Source: Chrysomallon squamiferum (taxonomy: Eukaryota; Mollusca; Gastropoda; Neomphalida; Peltospiridae). From it: a stretch of DNA of 64,000 bases. Below, one piece after another: positions 34,739-52,069 of this stretch. The notes beneath the pieces were generated by a model. That model was given only the letters and a program-made list of their open reading frames with translations, made no database searches and was not told the origin of the DNA. Numbering within the stretch: position 1 is the first letter of the stretch; the number at the start of each line of letters is the position of its first letter. The position numbers and the translations under genes were made by a program. The stretch covers positions 31,976,265 through 32,040,264 of the forward strand of contig CM022672.1 in the NCBI GenBank assembly GCA_012295275.1. Reading direction: 5' to 3'.

Positions 34739-36560
34739 TATAATTTTATTTATTAGAGTTATCAGTAATAAATGTTACAATTTTTTAGTTAACTCATTTC
34801 ATTGTTAAGGTTTATCAATGATAAATGTAATTTATGACTTTACAGGATAAACAAGCTCTTTCTGTTCAGAAAAAAGGCCAGGTTCCTTCAGGCCAAGGAT
34901 GACCACTTGACCATGTGTGTAGTGCACAGTTCAGTGAAGAACAGTCACTTCTCCAGTCCTGACTGTTAAGAGAAATTTGTACAGACTCAGACACTCAGAT
35001 GTACTCAACATGTTTGTAAACAGATGCTGGGTATAATGGACAGGTAATTCAGTTTACTACCAGATTTTATAAACTTTAAAATAATAAATTACTTAATTTC
35101 ATCTGAGAATGTTTTAATATTAATATTATTAGATATAATTTTATTGTTTATTTGTAAATACAGACTTTGTCATTGATTTACCAACTGTGATAACATAGCT
35201 GTAAGAGGAAATAGTCAACTGAACATGTATTTTATAAAGTTTAAATTTAAAAATTAAGAATAAGATAAACATTTTAGATTGTATTTGATATCAATTTAAA
35301 AATGTAAAAAAAAAAAGAATGTATATTTTATTTTTAAAATTATTAGATTCATACTTAAAGGTTCTCACTTGATTTGTTCAAATTTGTTTTAAACAGACAC
35401 ATTCCCAGATAATAAAAAGTACAGGAACAACAAGAAATATTTTAATAAATACAGTTTGACTTTATTTTATTTTAGTTAAATTTTATTTCACTCTACATAT
35501 ATATTAGTTGAAAACATCACTCCAAATTCAAATGAAGACATAAAATTGTAATAGTTGTTCAAAAAAAATGTACAATTAATGTTTTATTTTCAGAAACAAG
35601 CTGGATGTTATGTCAGAATCACCACAGAGTACAGAAATCTATTTACAGCAGATTCTTACAGCAAAGAAATCACAGGACAGTTACAGACAATCAGATGTTT
35701 TACATCAGTGCTGTTTTAACAGGCTGAGTGATTGGTAAGTAAAGTGTATGTACATTACATTTGTAATACTATTACTGACATTTTTTCTTTTAATGTATGA
35801 ATGTCATGTCTGATTTTTTGGACACAAGCTGGTGTTGTACACAGAGTACAGAAATCTATTTACAGCAGATTCTTCACATCATGTTAGTTTAACTGTCTGC
35901 TTGACTGGTAAATAAATGTAAACTTTTCTCTCACAAATTTTAATAAACTTTTCCCTCAGGCCTTTCGGTAACCATGAAGTGTGAAAAATAATTTTAAATG
36001 GTCTGTTTCAGATGACAGTTATTAATTATTATTTTTGATAATGACAGTGTAAGAAAAAAACCTACATTTTCACTGTTAATTAAGTCAGCTATTTTTATGT
36101 TCAATTTTCAGTGTACATTTTTTAATACATGAGTAACAGACTGCACAAATCAAGATTGATACTACAATCTGTTGCTTCTCATCTCAACTCTCTACTATTA
36201 AGTCACAAAATATCACACTTGAATTATATCTATTCTTCATTTTGTATAATCCCAGATTCAGAAGTAAACTTTTATAATCAGGACAAATTAATACTGTTTA
36301 TACAATTCTGAATATTATTTTAGTTTTAATAAAAACACATTTATTTTTGTTTTAAATTTTCAGGGTTGTTTATAATGAGAAGTGTTAATGATAATCATCT
36401 GTTCATTCTAAATGGCTTCTTGAGTTTGCCTCCAAGTTTTTGAAATTTTCTGATCACACTGAACTAAGCAAGCAGAAGAAATAGCAGAAGATGAAACATT
36501 TCAACAAAAAAAAAAGAAAAGAAGCTGAATGTCTGGAGAATACTGAGAACTTCTAGAAAA
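34079..36560 (+). pseudogene. DHX8/PRP22-type DEAH helicase, last four exons, dead (left-arm copy)
   Basis: Exon A (34079-34207) reads [20 protein letters not shown] and later [14 protein letters not shown]. Exon B (34846-35043) reads DKQALSVQKKGQ, then after a frameshift DDHLTM, then FVQTQTLRCTQHVCKQMLGI. Exon C (35594-35734) reads NKLDV, RVQKSIYSRFLQQRNHR and QMFYISAVLTG across frame changes. Exon D (36364-36560) reads VVYNE, then WLLEFASKFLKFSDHTELSK, QKK, a stop, and NVWRILRTSR. These match in order the C-terminal region of the spliceosomal helicase DHX8/PRP22, ending at the NAWRISR-like tail. Introns keep GT/AG and consistent phases, so this is an unprocessed copy. The catalytic RecA domains are absent. 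Frameshifts and stops in B, C and D make it non-coding. Confidence 0.85.
35826..35912 (+). pseudogene. Partial extra copy of helicase exon C
   Basis: CACAAGCTGG, then GAGTACAGAAATCTATTTAC and AGCAGATTCTT, repeat the start of exon C about 230 bp downstream, followed by GGTAAATAA at the end. Present in both arms, so it predates their separation. Confidence 0.7.
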
Positions 36561-38072
36561 ATCCACACCAAACAAAAAGTTTAAAAACATTACTTGTGTA
36601 AGTCATGGACTACACTTAGTGAATAATTTATAAAACTGTGAAACTGTGATTTCAGATTGGAAGTCACAATGTTGTTCATACAAGATATAGTTACATACAG
36701 ACCAATATACATAATGTTTGGACCAGACACAGCAGCAAGTACAGTCAGGTCTGTGTAAAAAAATCTTTAATTTTAAAAAATTATTTATTAGAAATCCTTG
36801 ATTACTGCTTTGAAAAAACAAAAAGTACACATTTTATATAAAGGTGTTTGGTCCAGGGGAGATAATTTCATTTTTCTGTTTTATTTTTTGTATTTCTTAT
36901 TTTATTTTATTTTTTAAATCTACTGAATTATCTATACCAAATATAAAATAACAAAGAACACCAAGACTTCTGGTAAAGATTTAGCCAATAAACGTATCTT
37001 AATAAAACATAAAATGGAAGTAGATAATTTTATGTTTTTTTGGAAGATAAATCAGAAGTTATAAATTTTCTGAATAAATACTTTTCAGATTACAAGTTAT
37101 TTGTTATTTTTTTCTGTAAATAAATATCTTGGTATTTTTTATTTCATTATTTTGAATGTTTTATTATTGTACTTTTGTTGGATAGATCAGAAATCTTGGT
37201 ATTTTTATATTTTACAACTCCCTTGGCTCTGATCTTAAAAACCTTATAAAACATTTTAAAACAAATTTAATTTAAAAGTTCAATTGTATCATGCTTTTCT
37301 AAATTTGTATTTAAGGATTTTCATAACATTTTTCTAAAATTATGTTTTTTTATATGAAAAAGTAGTTTTGATATAACTTGTTTTTTTTGTTGAAATAAAT
37401 ATTTCAAATTATTTTGTATTATGTTTTTAATTTAATATTTTTAGCTAGCATTATCAAACATCCTAAGGTGAGGAACATTTTTATTTACATAGTTTTGGTA
37501 CATTAACCGAAACTCAATAAACATTATAGATTCTTATATATTAGTAGCTGTACAAAATTATTTTAATTTTCTGATTCAGGTTGAGTGCATGAAATGTCCG
37601 TAACACAGAGAGAAAACAAATCACAGACTAGTTGAGAAGACAACAACTGTTATAGTCACTGATACTGTTTGGTGCTTGGAACTCATGTGAACTTCTGCAC
37701 TGTTAACCTTTTAATATATATATATATATATAATAAAAAAAAATTATTGATGCAGCCTCTAATAAAACTATTATTTAATTTACAAATATTGTTTTAATTA
37801 AAAAAATGTCTGTGTGCTTTAGAGTCATCAGACACTGGTCAGAGGAGTTTTGTTAATTTATTATCAATGTGACAAAAATAATAATGTGGAAAGTTTTTTG
37901 AAGGGTTCCAGAAAATTGATGGTGTAAGTTTAAGAAAAGATAAACTTCAGTTTGATTGATGTTTCAAATACAAGTTTCCCACCTGTTCCAGTATATGATG
38001 ATTAGGCCTTTCGGTGTCCTAACATTATGTTTTCCTGAGATATGTAATTATATACTAGGATCTGAAATAGAT
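36561..38072. other. Inner, diverged part of the left arm
   Basis: AT-rich, no gene. It pairs with 54632-56520 with many substitutions and indels. A short (TA)n lies at 37713-37732. Confidence 0.6.
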
Positions 38073-38235
38073 TGTGATTAGCAATGTTTATTTAATCTTT
38101 GTAGAAACTGATATTTGTTACAAAAATCACATTAAATAATTTACTATTTATACAGATTTATAATAATTCCTGATTATGTATTAGAAAATATCAGACATCA
38201 TATCAGTAAATTTGAAAATCTCTTGTTCTCTATTC

Positions 38236-38277
<42 letters not shown>

Positions 38278-39240
38278 CTGTTAAGACTAAGACATTATTT
38301 TTTTTTTAAAAAATCTAATCTGTCAGTAAAATTTAGCTGTAACAAAAAGTCATGATGAGGATTGGTTCAAATCTAAGATTAATATTGTATTTAGGATTCA
38401 TTAGATTTAAGATTATGGATATGATTAAATTCAGTGCTAGGAAATATATTTAAAACTTAATTTAATTCAATACATCCTTCATTCAAGACACATTTTAGAT
38501 CAAGGCAAGGATTAGATTGAAAATAACATTTAATTGCAATAAGCAATCTATTACATAGGCAAAGTGCAAATTACTTCCATGGCTATTTACTAGGTTTAAA
38601 GGAACTTTCCAATTTTAATTAAATAAATGTCTGTGAAAGTATAGACTTTAGACTTATAGTCTAAAAGTTTAGATAGTTTTAGTAATTAGGTTAGGGTTAG
38701 AGTTAGGGTTAGAATTAAAATAAAATGTAGCTGAATTTTATATTTATTTATTTATTTATTTAAGCATATTTAATTTATTATTATTACTTTGTTTAGAACA
38801 GGGTCAGGATTTGGTAACAGATATGAAAATAACGTTTGATGGTTAATAAATGTTTCATTTTATAAATAGCTTTAGTATTACTGTTAATCATAATGTTATG
38901 GTTAAAATCAGGGTTTGCTTTAAAATCAAATTTGTCTTAATACAAATTTACCTTTCAAGTAAAATTTAAAAATAAAATCATATTGTTTTTTATTAATGTG
39001 TTGTTAAATATGTTTAGAATAATGGAGAGGGAAGGGTTAGGATGAGAATAAGTGTAGGGATAAGTTAAATGTTTGGTTCAAAACAAAGCTACGTCATAGT
39101 ATGTGAATAAACATTTTACTAAATAATTTATTTCTTTAAAACAATTTTAAAAATTATTTTTAATCATGTGTAATGTTTATCAGTGAATTAGCTCACTTAT
39201 TTTGAAACTACATTCATAACTTCCAAGCACCCTCTGTATA

Positions 39241-39241
<1 letters not shown>
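38073..39241. other. Start of the spacer, AT-rich
   Basis: (AG)n at 38239-38274. A short TTAGGG-like patch at 38686-38715. No coding signal. Confidence 0.5.

Positions 39242-39290
<49 letters not shown>
39242..39290. repeat. (AAT)n microsatellite
   Basis: Uninterrupted AAT run. Confidence 0.9.
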
Positions 39291-39292
<2 letters not shown>

Positions 39293-40630
39293 GTATTAAT
39301 ACCAATGACAATGATGATAATAATTTAATTTAAAAGATAGAGATTATCTTATTGATATATCTATACACTGCATTACATTAGGTAAATGAAACTACATTAA
39401 TTTAGATGGAAACTGTAAAAAGTACATTTTTCTAGATACTATTGTGATTTATGATTTTGATATAATTTACTATTTCTCTAATGAGATAATAAATAGTACT
39501 GTTTTCTGGATTAATGTACTTATTATTACTTAAAATTATTCAAAATCATATGTTTTAGATTTTTCTACATGGTTTAGTTTCTAACTTGATAACTGAAATA
39601 CTTTTGAAAATGAATTTGTTTTATATATAATCCATACAGTTATGAATATTCATTATGCATCCATTATGTATGCAAATAGTATAAATGTGACTTCAAACTA
39701 GTTCTAGAGTCCTAATTTCTGCAAACCATCTTCAAAGATTTCTGTCAGAAATTTACTGAAACAAATTTTAAACTGGTATATTAAAACTGGTTAATAATAA
39801 CAACAACAACAACAACAATAATAATAATAATAATAATAGACAATGGTTTTTCTGAAATAAAATGTTGATGAGTTTTAGACAAGTTTACTTGCAAATGTTC
39901 TTTTCTTTAACATTTAGCACTACAGAACATAAATTAATTGTGAAACACAATTGGATAATTCCAAAGTTATAAAACACAACTTTTTTTAAATAAGTCATAT
40001 ATATATATATACTTGCTGTGCTGCCTGATTGTTGTGACAAATTGCCATTATTCTAGTATTATACTGCAATACTGAAGGTTTGTTGCTGGCCAAACACAGT
40101 TTTAAAAGAAGCTTGTGTTTCTAATACTACTGTATTTATACATACATACATACATACATGCATACATGCATACATGCCTACATACATGCATACATGTATA
40201 TATATACAGTATAGACACATAGATCCTAGATCCTAGAGACACTCTACAGCCAAGCTAAATCCTGCCCGAGACTGAGATATATATATTTACAGCTGACTGA
40301 AATCTCTGTATAATATATACTGTTTGATACAGACCTTTGTGTAAAATCACAGAATTTGACTTTTACCACCATTTCCCTATTGCATGATTACCTCTGGTAA
40401 ATGTACATGTTTGTTCCACCTATTAGTCCATGAAATTGAGAAACCAAGAATATATATGTATGTTATAATGTATGTATGTTGTGAATGTATGTATTTGTGG
40501 ATGTATGTATGTATGTGTATATATGAATATTATGAAAAAGATGCATGTATGTATGTATGTTTGTATGTGTATGTGTGTGTGAACATATATGTATGTCTGG
40601 GTGAGTGTTTGTGGGTGTTTCTCCAAATAC
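39291..40630. other. AT-rich spacer with short-motif repeats
   Basis: AAC/AAT tract at 39800-39838, CATA/CATG repeats at 40138-40200, TATG/TGTG tracts at 40450-40600. The opposite-strand open frames over 40384-40696 are translations of these. Confidence 0.6.
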
Positions 40631-43294
40631 AATAATTAGATGTATTATTTTATTATGTTTAATAATAATGTTATAATTATGAACACTGAGTATCATAAGT
40701 TCTGTGTTTAGTGTCCTTTCTTCATGAAAAAATTATAGATTGTTATTTACCTTTTATTAATACCCATTGTCTCTCCAAAACACACATATAGACACACATA
40801 CACACCAATATACAAACACACACACACACACAGACACACACGCACACACTCACCAATATACAAACACACCAAAATAAAAATTCCATTTTCCACTAAGACT
40901 AAGCATTGAGTATAGACAAACTCAGACTGGATTTCCAGATTAAAATTCTCTTCACAAACAATACTAGAAATAACTATTGTCTGACTAACCATCTCATGTT
41001 ACATCCATTATTGTCTCCCACCTAACTCCACACATTCATCCATGATACCATTTATAGAATCAAACATCTTCCACTGGTCTCTGCATCCATCCATCTACTT
41101 TCTGTCACTTCTGTCTACCTGTTTGTCTGTCTGTCTGCTCATCTCTTGTGTGCAGTATCTAATACAGTCATCAGAAGTCACTCTACACTCCTCAGTGTAT
41201 AACTGGGCTCTTCCAGGTACAGTGAAAGGTTGAAATAACTAAATTCCCACTGCACCTCTAATATATGTAGTGTCATGTATGACATACTTACAACTAGATA
41301 GATACACCTCTGTCACTGAATCTTAATTCATTAGTGATCAGTATCATCTGTTCCTGTTCGTAAACTGTTCCCCATCCAGTTGTGCTGAGAGAGAAAGAGA
41401 AACAAAAAGATGGGCAATTCTTGTTTGTTTATTTTTTTTTTATTTTATTTTATTTTAATATTATTATTTCATTTATTCATTTATTTTTGTCTTTTTCAAT
41501 GAGTTTCATGGGATTATTTACTTAGGGAATATTCAACTAAATCTTTACAAAAATGTTTGGATTGTGGATTTGATTCTGGTTCTGGATTGTAAGATGATGA
41601 CCAACACTCAACTCTAACATTTTCTTATTATATTTATTAAACTTCATATTTATTTAAATTGTTCAAGTGTAATGTACACAGGTTTATTATCTCTCTGCAT
41701 CTCTGTCTTTGAGTCCCTCTGTCAGTCAGTCAGTCCTCTCTGTTGTATCCATGAAGCCTAAATGTATCCATCAAATCCATCCATACACTGATACATCACT
41801 ACACACATCTGTCTGTTTCATGTATTTGTTAACCCACACATCCATGATTCAACCATGTTTTATCTTTTACCTATCTATATATCTTTCCATCTGACTGGTA
41901 TTAACTTTGCTTATGTGTATGTATGCATATATCTTCCTTTGCCTAAATATCTGTTTATATATTTACATATACACACACCATCTGTGTATCAGTCTACACA
42001 TTTACCTGCCTATATGATACCTTCCTATCTTCAGTCTAATTTGTCTATCTGTCTACCACATAATTTAGTATTGTTATTATACATAGTTTATTATTATCAT
42101 TATTATACCACTAGAAGTAATATCGTTATTATTACTTCATTTAGGCTTTGTTTGAATTACTTAATGATAATTTAAGTCTTCGCCAAGTGAAAGCAGATTT
42201 ATATTTTTGAAATAATAACTGTTAATAAAATTCTTTAAATACAACAAAACACTTCACTGAATTTAATTTTATGTTTCAACAGTTATTTACAAGACATCAC
42301 AAGTGTACAGTTAAACTTCTATCACTACAAACAGAATCCTTATTTCATTCAGGAATAATTTCTATTTTTTATGAACATGTTATTGTTAAACTTTGTAATA
42401 CTGATCTTTATCTTATTAACATACATTCTATTACAATTTCTTGGGTCTATTTTTTTAATGATCAGACTGAATTCATTATTTATTAATTATAGTTGAAACT
42501 GTTTTTTGTTCAAAACTCATTTGAAGTTGATACCACTGAATGACAGTGAATTTATTCTCACAAAATGAATGGAAATTTAACATGCACCTTGTTTCTCACA
42601 TATATTTCTTATTAACAGACATTACTTTTGTTTAATACAAAATATTCTTGCTGTTGTTATATGTGAATATAATTTTATATCTTGTATAATTATCAGGTAA
42701 ATCTCTTTGCACTTTTAGTAATACACCTTTAATGCCTGCTGTTAGTACATGTAAATTTAATCTTATGTCTTGTATTATTATCAGGTAAATGTTTTTGCAC
42801 CTTTAATAATGCAGCATTGTCACATTCAAATATACAGGATATTCATTTCCAATTTTGTGAAGATCACAAACATGACATTTTCTATTTTCATGAGAATGTT
42901 TACCCATTCCAACTAAAGTTTTACATTGTGTCAAAAGCTAACATTTAATTATTTATTATAAATTCACAAAAATAACCTTTAGCATTATTACTTCTAAAAT
43001 TTTGTTCTATTCTATCATTATTATTTTGTATTAGTTTTATATCAGACTGAATTATACTTCTGTGTGTGTTTGTGAGTGTGTATGCTATTTTTCCAGAAAT
43101 ATTTATTACACTGATTATTTCTCCCTATTATTTTTTCCCTTAATCATAACAAAATAAAACATTATGAAGAACTGATCCTGTCACATAGTTTGACTTGATT
43201 CAGTGTTCAAACCATCTACTCCCATCTTAGTAAAAGCAACCTAAATACTCTAAATAAAGTTGGAATGGGATATTGACCTGAGATGCATTAAAAT
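40631..43294. other. Spacer sequence without a gene
   Basis: AC tracts near 40785-40850. Loosely repetitive CATC/TGTC-rich sequence at 41030-42060. Two similar blocks near 42690-42800 (CTTGTATAATTATCAGGTAA and CTTGTATTATTATCAGGTAA) about 84 bp apart. No domain or splice-consistent ORF. Confidence 0.45.
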
Positions 43295-43301
43295 TGTCAC
43301 T

Positions 43302-43431
<130 letters not shown>

Positions 43432-43969
43432 ATCCTGTCAGTGATAACAACAAGCTGACATTAAACAAATAATAAAATAAAGTGTTGAATGGGAAATAAA
43501 CTGAAAAGAGATCTGGGAAGGTTTGATCCCATGATCCATGAAACCTGAATTCAGAAGTCTGTCCATAGCACTTAACCCTATCTTTAGTATGACCAAGTGA
43601 GTAGTGAAAGACATTAGACAAATCCAAGAAGTAAAATCAAACCAAAAGTAAAGTTTGTTGGGGATATTAGAAGATTTTTGAAATTCACTTCTAAGACACT
43701 TGATTTTTGAATCTATGATAGGTAATAGAATTATGTTCACATCAGTTCTAATATTTTTCGGGACATTTTAATTATAGTAGATATAAATACAGTTCATACT
43801 AATATAGTAAATATTATTTACCTATATTATTATTTTGTTTTTAATTCCTTTATTAATCTGAATTTTTACTGTTATAAATATCATATTCCATCCTGCTGCT
43901 TTCAAACAATGTAAACAATACAAAACACATTTTAATTTAAGTATACATAATTCTAAATATTTTTCTATA

Positions 43970-44338
43970 AAGCATGAGACAAAATAGAATGTTTTTTGTT
44001 AAAGCTTTGTTAGGAGAGTTCTGTGTTTATGTCTTGTGTAACTTTAACATACATTTTATTTGTAAACACTGCATCAAACTGATCTTCCTTTTGTGGCATT
44101 AAATTAATAATAATATTTAGGTTAATATTATAAAGCCATATTTACTAATAAACTTTGTCATTCTTGTTTCTAGAAAATGCATGGAAAACACTTTAACTGA
44201 TTTTAAAATCCTGGTATTATATATTCAGACTAGTAATACAAAATTACTGATAACACTGCTTACATTTACTCTTTTCTGAAAAAACAAATCTAAACAAGAC
44301 TTTAGCATTCAAGAACTGTTAATAAAAACTTTAAATGA
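43970..44338. repeat. Dispersed repeat, copy 2
   Basis: Same orientation as 11757-12107 and similar over most of its length, with about 50 extra bases near 44145-44200. Confidence 0.8.
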
Positions 44339-44659
44339 AAATATTTTTTAAAATGACCTCTCATCATTAAATCAAATGAGAAACACAAAGTTTAATAATT
44401 TTTAACATCTGTGATTAGTGATTACTATTCATTTTTATTTCAAATCTCTTTTCTTTTACTCAAGAATAAAACTTTAAAAATAAATTTAAGTCAATATTAA
44501 GTTTTAAACAAATTTTTGTTAATGAAAAGCAATAGTTATCTGCAGTTCAGAACATGAACAGAATAATGAATATTTTAACTATTCTTTTAAGTCTTTCTTT
44601 ACTGATCTCCTCAAAGTGTTCAAACAATAATAATAATATATATGCTGCTATTATTCCTA

Positions 44660-44679
44660 CAACAACAACAACAACAACA

Positions 44680-44719
<40 letters not shown>

Positions 44720-44740
44720 ATAATAATAATAATAATAACA
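44660..44740. repeat. CAA, CTA, AAT compound microsatellite
   Basis: Three adjacent triplet arrays. Confidence 0.95.
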
Positions 44741-46472
44741 ATAGGCATATGCATAACTCTAATATTAATCATAATATAATAGTAGTAATTTTTATTGACT
44801 GTATAGAATAAAATAATAAAAAGAAAGTGTAATTTTAAACTTTTAAAAATTTATTATAAAATAATAAGAAGAAAAACAACTACAACAAGAAAGAATAAAT
44901 AAGAAATGAAACCATTTTTGAAAAATAATTAAAATATATAAAAAAATAGTTTGTTTAAAATTTCAAATTATCAAAAATATTTTTAAACATTTTAAAAAAT
45001 ATTGAAAGAATGAAACATAAAAAAAGCCAATATCGACCTGTTGTTTCACACAAAAATATAAAAAATACTTCAGTGAGAGATACATTCCTGTACACACATC
45101 ACATTGAAGTCTTTAACAGAATGATCTGAACATCAAAGAAACACTGATCTCTCTTTAAAAGACTGAGTCTATAACAGAAATTCATGTCTTAATAAGACTG
45201 AGACAGTACAGAACTAAATCTACTGTAATATATCTGTTATAAATAACTAAAATACAGTGTTTACTGATTATCTGTTATAAATAACTATAATCTGTTTTTC
45301 CTTTGATGATGATAATATATTTTTTTAATTAATGTAAAAATATTTCAAAATAAAAACAAAACATAAGAGATCAGATGAAGAAAAGGCTCTAATTAAATCA
45401 TTCATCTCAAGCTTTCCAACTGAACAATAAAACAAACAAAACAACAACAAAGAGGTAGACTTATAAGAGTTGTTATTCTTCTTATTATAGCTATTGTTAT
45501 TGTTTTACTGAATACACATAATTAAATTCGGTGGAATGACTCATGTATGTTTGTTCAAAACTGAGCAGGATTAAATACGGCTGTTGGTACTGTCCAGACA
45601 CCAGACATGTCAAAACGTAATCCTCGACACACCCCTCACTTTTATTATAAAGAAAACACGTAGATCTACCTGAGCTCCACACTTGATGTGATATAAACAT
45701 TCTTCGTACCATTGTCAGTACTGAAATATTTACAACCACAGTTCTGTTCTCAGCGCTGACATTTTTCTCCATCTTGTGCATGTTTGGGAAATCCTTTACC
45801 GAAACCGGTAAAACATATCGGTGTTTTCTCGGGTTTTAGTAGGCGTTAATCACTTGTGCATTTACTGTAACAACAATGTTTTGTTAGTAACTATTCTGTT
45901 ATGAAACTTCAATGACTAACATTTAAACTTGAGCTGTTTATCTACTAGATGTTGTTTAAAAGGGGCGTGGTGTTATAAGAATTCAGCCAAGTGGGCGGAG
46001 CTACTGATTGCAGCGTCATCTAAAAATAGACGCAAGCTGGAATTTATACAGGTGGTATTTGATTTAGTATTACTAGTTGTGGAATTGCTAAGGAAAGGAT
46101 AGTATTGAATTAATAAGCTTCAGTATTAGTTGTTTAGTAAATCGTTGATGGTTAGTAGAACAACATATTATTATGTTAATGTTATTTATAGGTATTTGAA
46201 AAGTCCGAATGTCACCGATCAAATCAAATATTTTGATTGGACAGTTATTTTTGTACAGGGTTTTCCCCATTTGCACTGGAAATGATGTAGTGTAATGATC
46301 TATCCATCCATGTATCAAGCGACGAATTACTCTGTTAAAAATTAAAACATATTTCCTAAGTAAAGAATAAAATAAAATAATTATAACATACTTTAAAGCA
46401 AAAATTTTAATAAGTGGTCTTCATATTTAAACAATAAAGTGAACATTATAAAGAATACCATAACTACTAAAA

Positions 46473-46478
<6 letters not shown>
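44741..46478. other. Spacer with one unexplained minus-strand open frame
   Basis: The minus-strand frame 45781-45497 (94 codons, starting MHKMEKNVSAENRTVVVNIS) is not repeat-derived. It follows a GC-richer block with the dyad TTTACCGAAACCGGTAAAA. No family or splice partner is seen, so it stays a weak candidate. 45960-46050 is also GC-richer. Confidence 0.3.
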
Positions 46479-46508
<30 letters not shown>

Positions 46509-46514
46509 ACTAAC

Positions 46515-46607
<93 letters not shown>

Positions 46608-46632
46608 AATAATAATAAATAAATAAATAAAG
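46479..46632. repeat. CTA then AAT/AAAT microsatellite
   Basis: Adjacent triplet and tetramer arrays. Confidence 0.95.
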
Positions 46633-46679
46633 TTAGGGTGTTAGCAACCTTTGTTTAATATCCTTATCGTATTATATGT

Positions 46680-46681
<2 letters not shown>

Positions 46682-46738
<57 letters not shown>
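46682..46738. repeat. (AC)n microsatellite
   Basis: Uninterrupted AC run. Confidence 0.95.
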
Positions 46739-46740
<2 letters not shown>

Positions 46741-46876
46741 GAAAAACCGACAAACTTACGCAACATTTCAATAACCATTTTAGCATACTTAAAACAAAGT
46801 TTTATATATTTTTAAGACCTCAACAAACCAAGAAACAGTCATGTCAAGTAAATTTCTAACAGAATCTCAGTGTTAT

Positions 46877-47143
46877 CTTTGTACACAGTCTTCTTAATTT
46901 CTACATAAATACTAGATTTAGCTGACAGTTTATCTTTGTATATTTCTTACATAAATACTAGATTTAGCTGACAGTTTATCTTTGTACACAATCTTCTTAG
47001 TTTTACCTAATACTAATTTAGCTGACAGTTTATCTTTGTACACAATCTCCTAAATGTTTACATAAATACTAGATTTAGCTGACAGTTTATCTTTGTATAC
47101 AATCTTCTTAGTTTTTACATAAATACTAGATTTAGCTGACAGT
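46877..47143. repeat. Tandem repeat, unit about 59 bp, five copies
   Basis: Each unit contains ACATAAATACTAGATTTAGC followed by TGACAGTTTATCTTTGTA. Copies 3 and 4 have small deletions. Confidence 0.9.
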
Positions 47144-50654
<3,511 letters not shown>

Positions 50655-50855
50655 ATATCATTAACTAATAAGAGAATTATAAAGTAACAGTATAGCCATA
50701 AAGTTCATTAAATAATTAATTAATTATGTAACTGGTCATATTTTACAGTTTTGCCACAAAACTTTCAGTGGGATTTTAGAAGTATAAACGTTTTGTAAAG
50801 ATATTTTAATAACTATTTCATTAACATTATTTCTCGATCAAAGAAATTGTCATTA
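50655..50855. repeat. About 200-bp direct repeat, copy 1
   Basis: TAATTAATTATGTAACTGGT through TTTCTCGATCAAAGAAATTG matches 52070-52295 closely, about 1.4 kb apart. Confidence 0.8.
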
Positions 50856-51916
50856 CTGGCCCTATTTTTCTCAAGTTGATTTCCCCATCCTATTAGATTA
50901 TTGGTCCTAATCACTAACCACTGAACGTGCACAGGAAACAAAAGAAAGATAATAATCTCTAAGCCATCTCTAAAACACGTGTCTCAGATCTGCAGTGAAC
51001 TATCAAATTTATTCTGTACTCACGTATTTCTTTTGTTTTCTTTATTTTAGCATACTAATTCATCTACTCTTACTTCTATATTATTTATTTATTTATATCT
51101 ATGTTTTACCTTACTTATTATCAGCATCAAATCAAGAGTATAATAAGTATTTACTTGATTTGTGCAGTGATGTGTAGCATTTCTTTGCCTTCTTTGTTCG
51201 TATGAGTAAGAAAGGCGATTTTTAAAAATATATTTATATGTTGTATTTCAACACACACAGACCTATACACCCACGTAAGTAGAGTTGTTGCTACTGTTCT
51301 TGTTACGTTAAAACTCATGTGTATGTGTGTGAAAGTGATTTGTAAGCTATTTTAGAAAGATGACGTGAAAATAAATATGTTTAGCACTGCAAACATCACA
51401 TCTCTCAGCATATAGTATTGGAGAAGTGAAATCAAATCGAACATTAAATAAATGAATAAATAAATACATAAAGAAATAAAGAAATAATAAATAAGCAAAA
51501 TAAAAGAAAATGAAACAAAAAATAAATAATAAAAATAATAATAACAATAAGAACAGTAAAAGCAACAACACAAAAATAACAACTGTAATAATAACGGCTT
51601 GAGGCTCCCTAGAGACATAATCTGTAAGTACAGACAAAACAAATCTTCTTATTTAACGTGAATGCATTCCGTTCTAACCACTGTCTCACGACATGTGGAT
51701 CAAATAATTATTATTGTGTTTCTTTTTATTCACAGAGTGTAAAATATAAATATAGTTTTGTTGCTACTGATATGACGGTGACGTGTAGGGCGCCTGTAAG
51801 CAACATTCTATCATTACAGAATTTTTGTCTCTTATAAAACAAAATAAGTAGCGTTAGTCATTAATTATTCATAATTATTTTCTAAACAGCGAAGACAGGA
51901 CCTTAATTGATGCAGG

Positions 51917-51917
<1 letters not shown>
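50856..51917. other. AT-rich spacer, no gene seen
   Basis: AAAT/AAGA low-complexity sequence at 51445-51560. No coding signal. Confidence 0.5.

Positions 51918-51988
<71 letters not shown>
51918..51988. repeat. (TC)n microsatellite
   Basis: About 35 TC units. Confidence 0.95.
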
Positions 51989-51992
<4 letters not shown>

Positions 51993-52069
51993 CACCAAAT
52001 AATATGTTGTTTTCTAATCTTTGTTCTAAATAAATAAATAAATAAAATCATTTGCAATAGTATTCAAGT

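Larger units (their letters stand above)
29073..38072 (+). repeat. Left arm of a giant inverted duplication
   Basis: Its reverse complement is found at about 54632-64000. Checks along its length include TAGAAATAAAATATATTTCG at 29073 against the last bases of the window, CCGCCCTCCGAAGGCGGAGG at 30621 against 62438, the DHX8-like exons, and GGCCTTTCGGTGTCCTAACA at 38004 against 54716. Microsatellite lengths differ between arms. The outer part is nearly identical, while the part beyond about 36000 is diverged. Confidence 0.95.

Noticed and set aside
38686-38715. True telomere or telomere fusion
   Set aside because: Only about five imperfect units, flanked by ordinary sequence.
45497-45781. 94-codon minus-strand gene
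   Set aside because: Not repeat-derived, but without family, splice partner or transcript signal. Left as a weak candidate.
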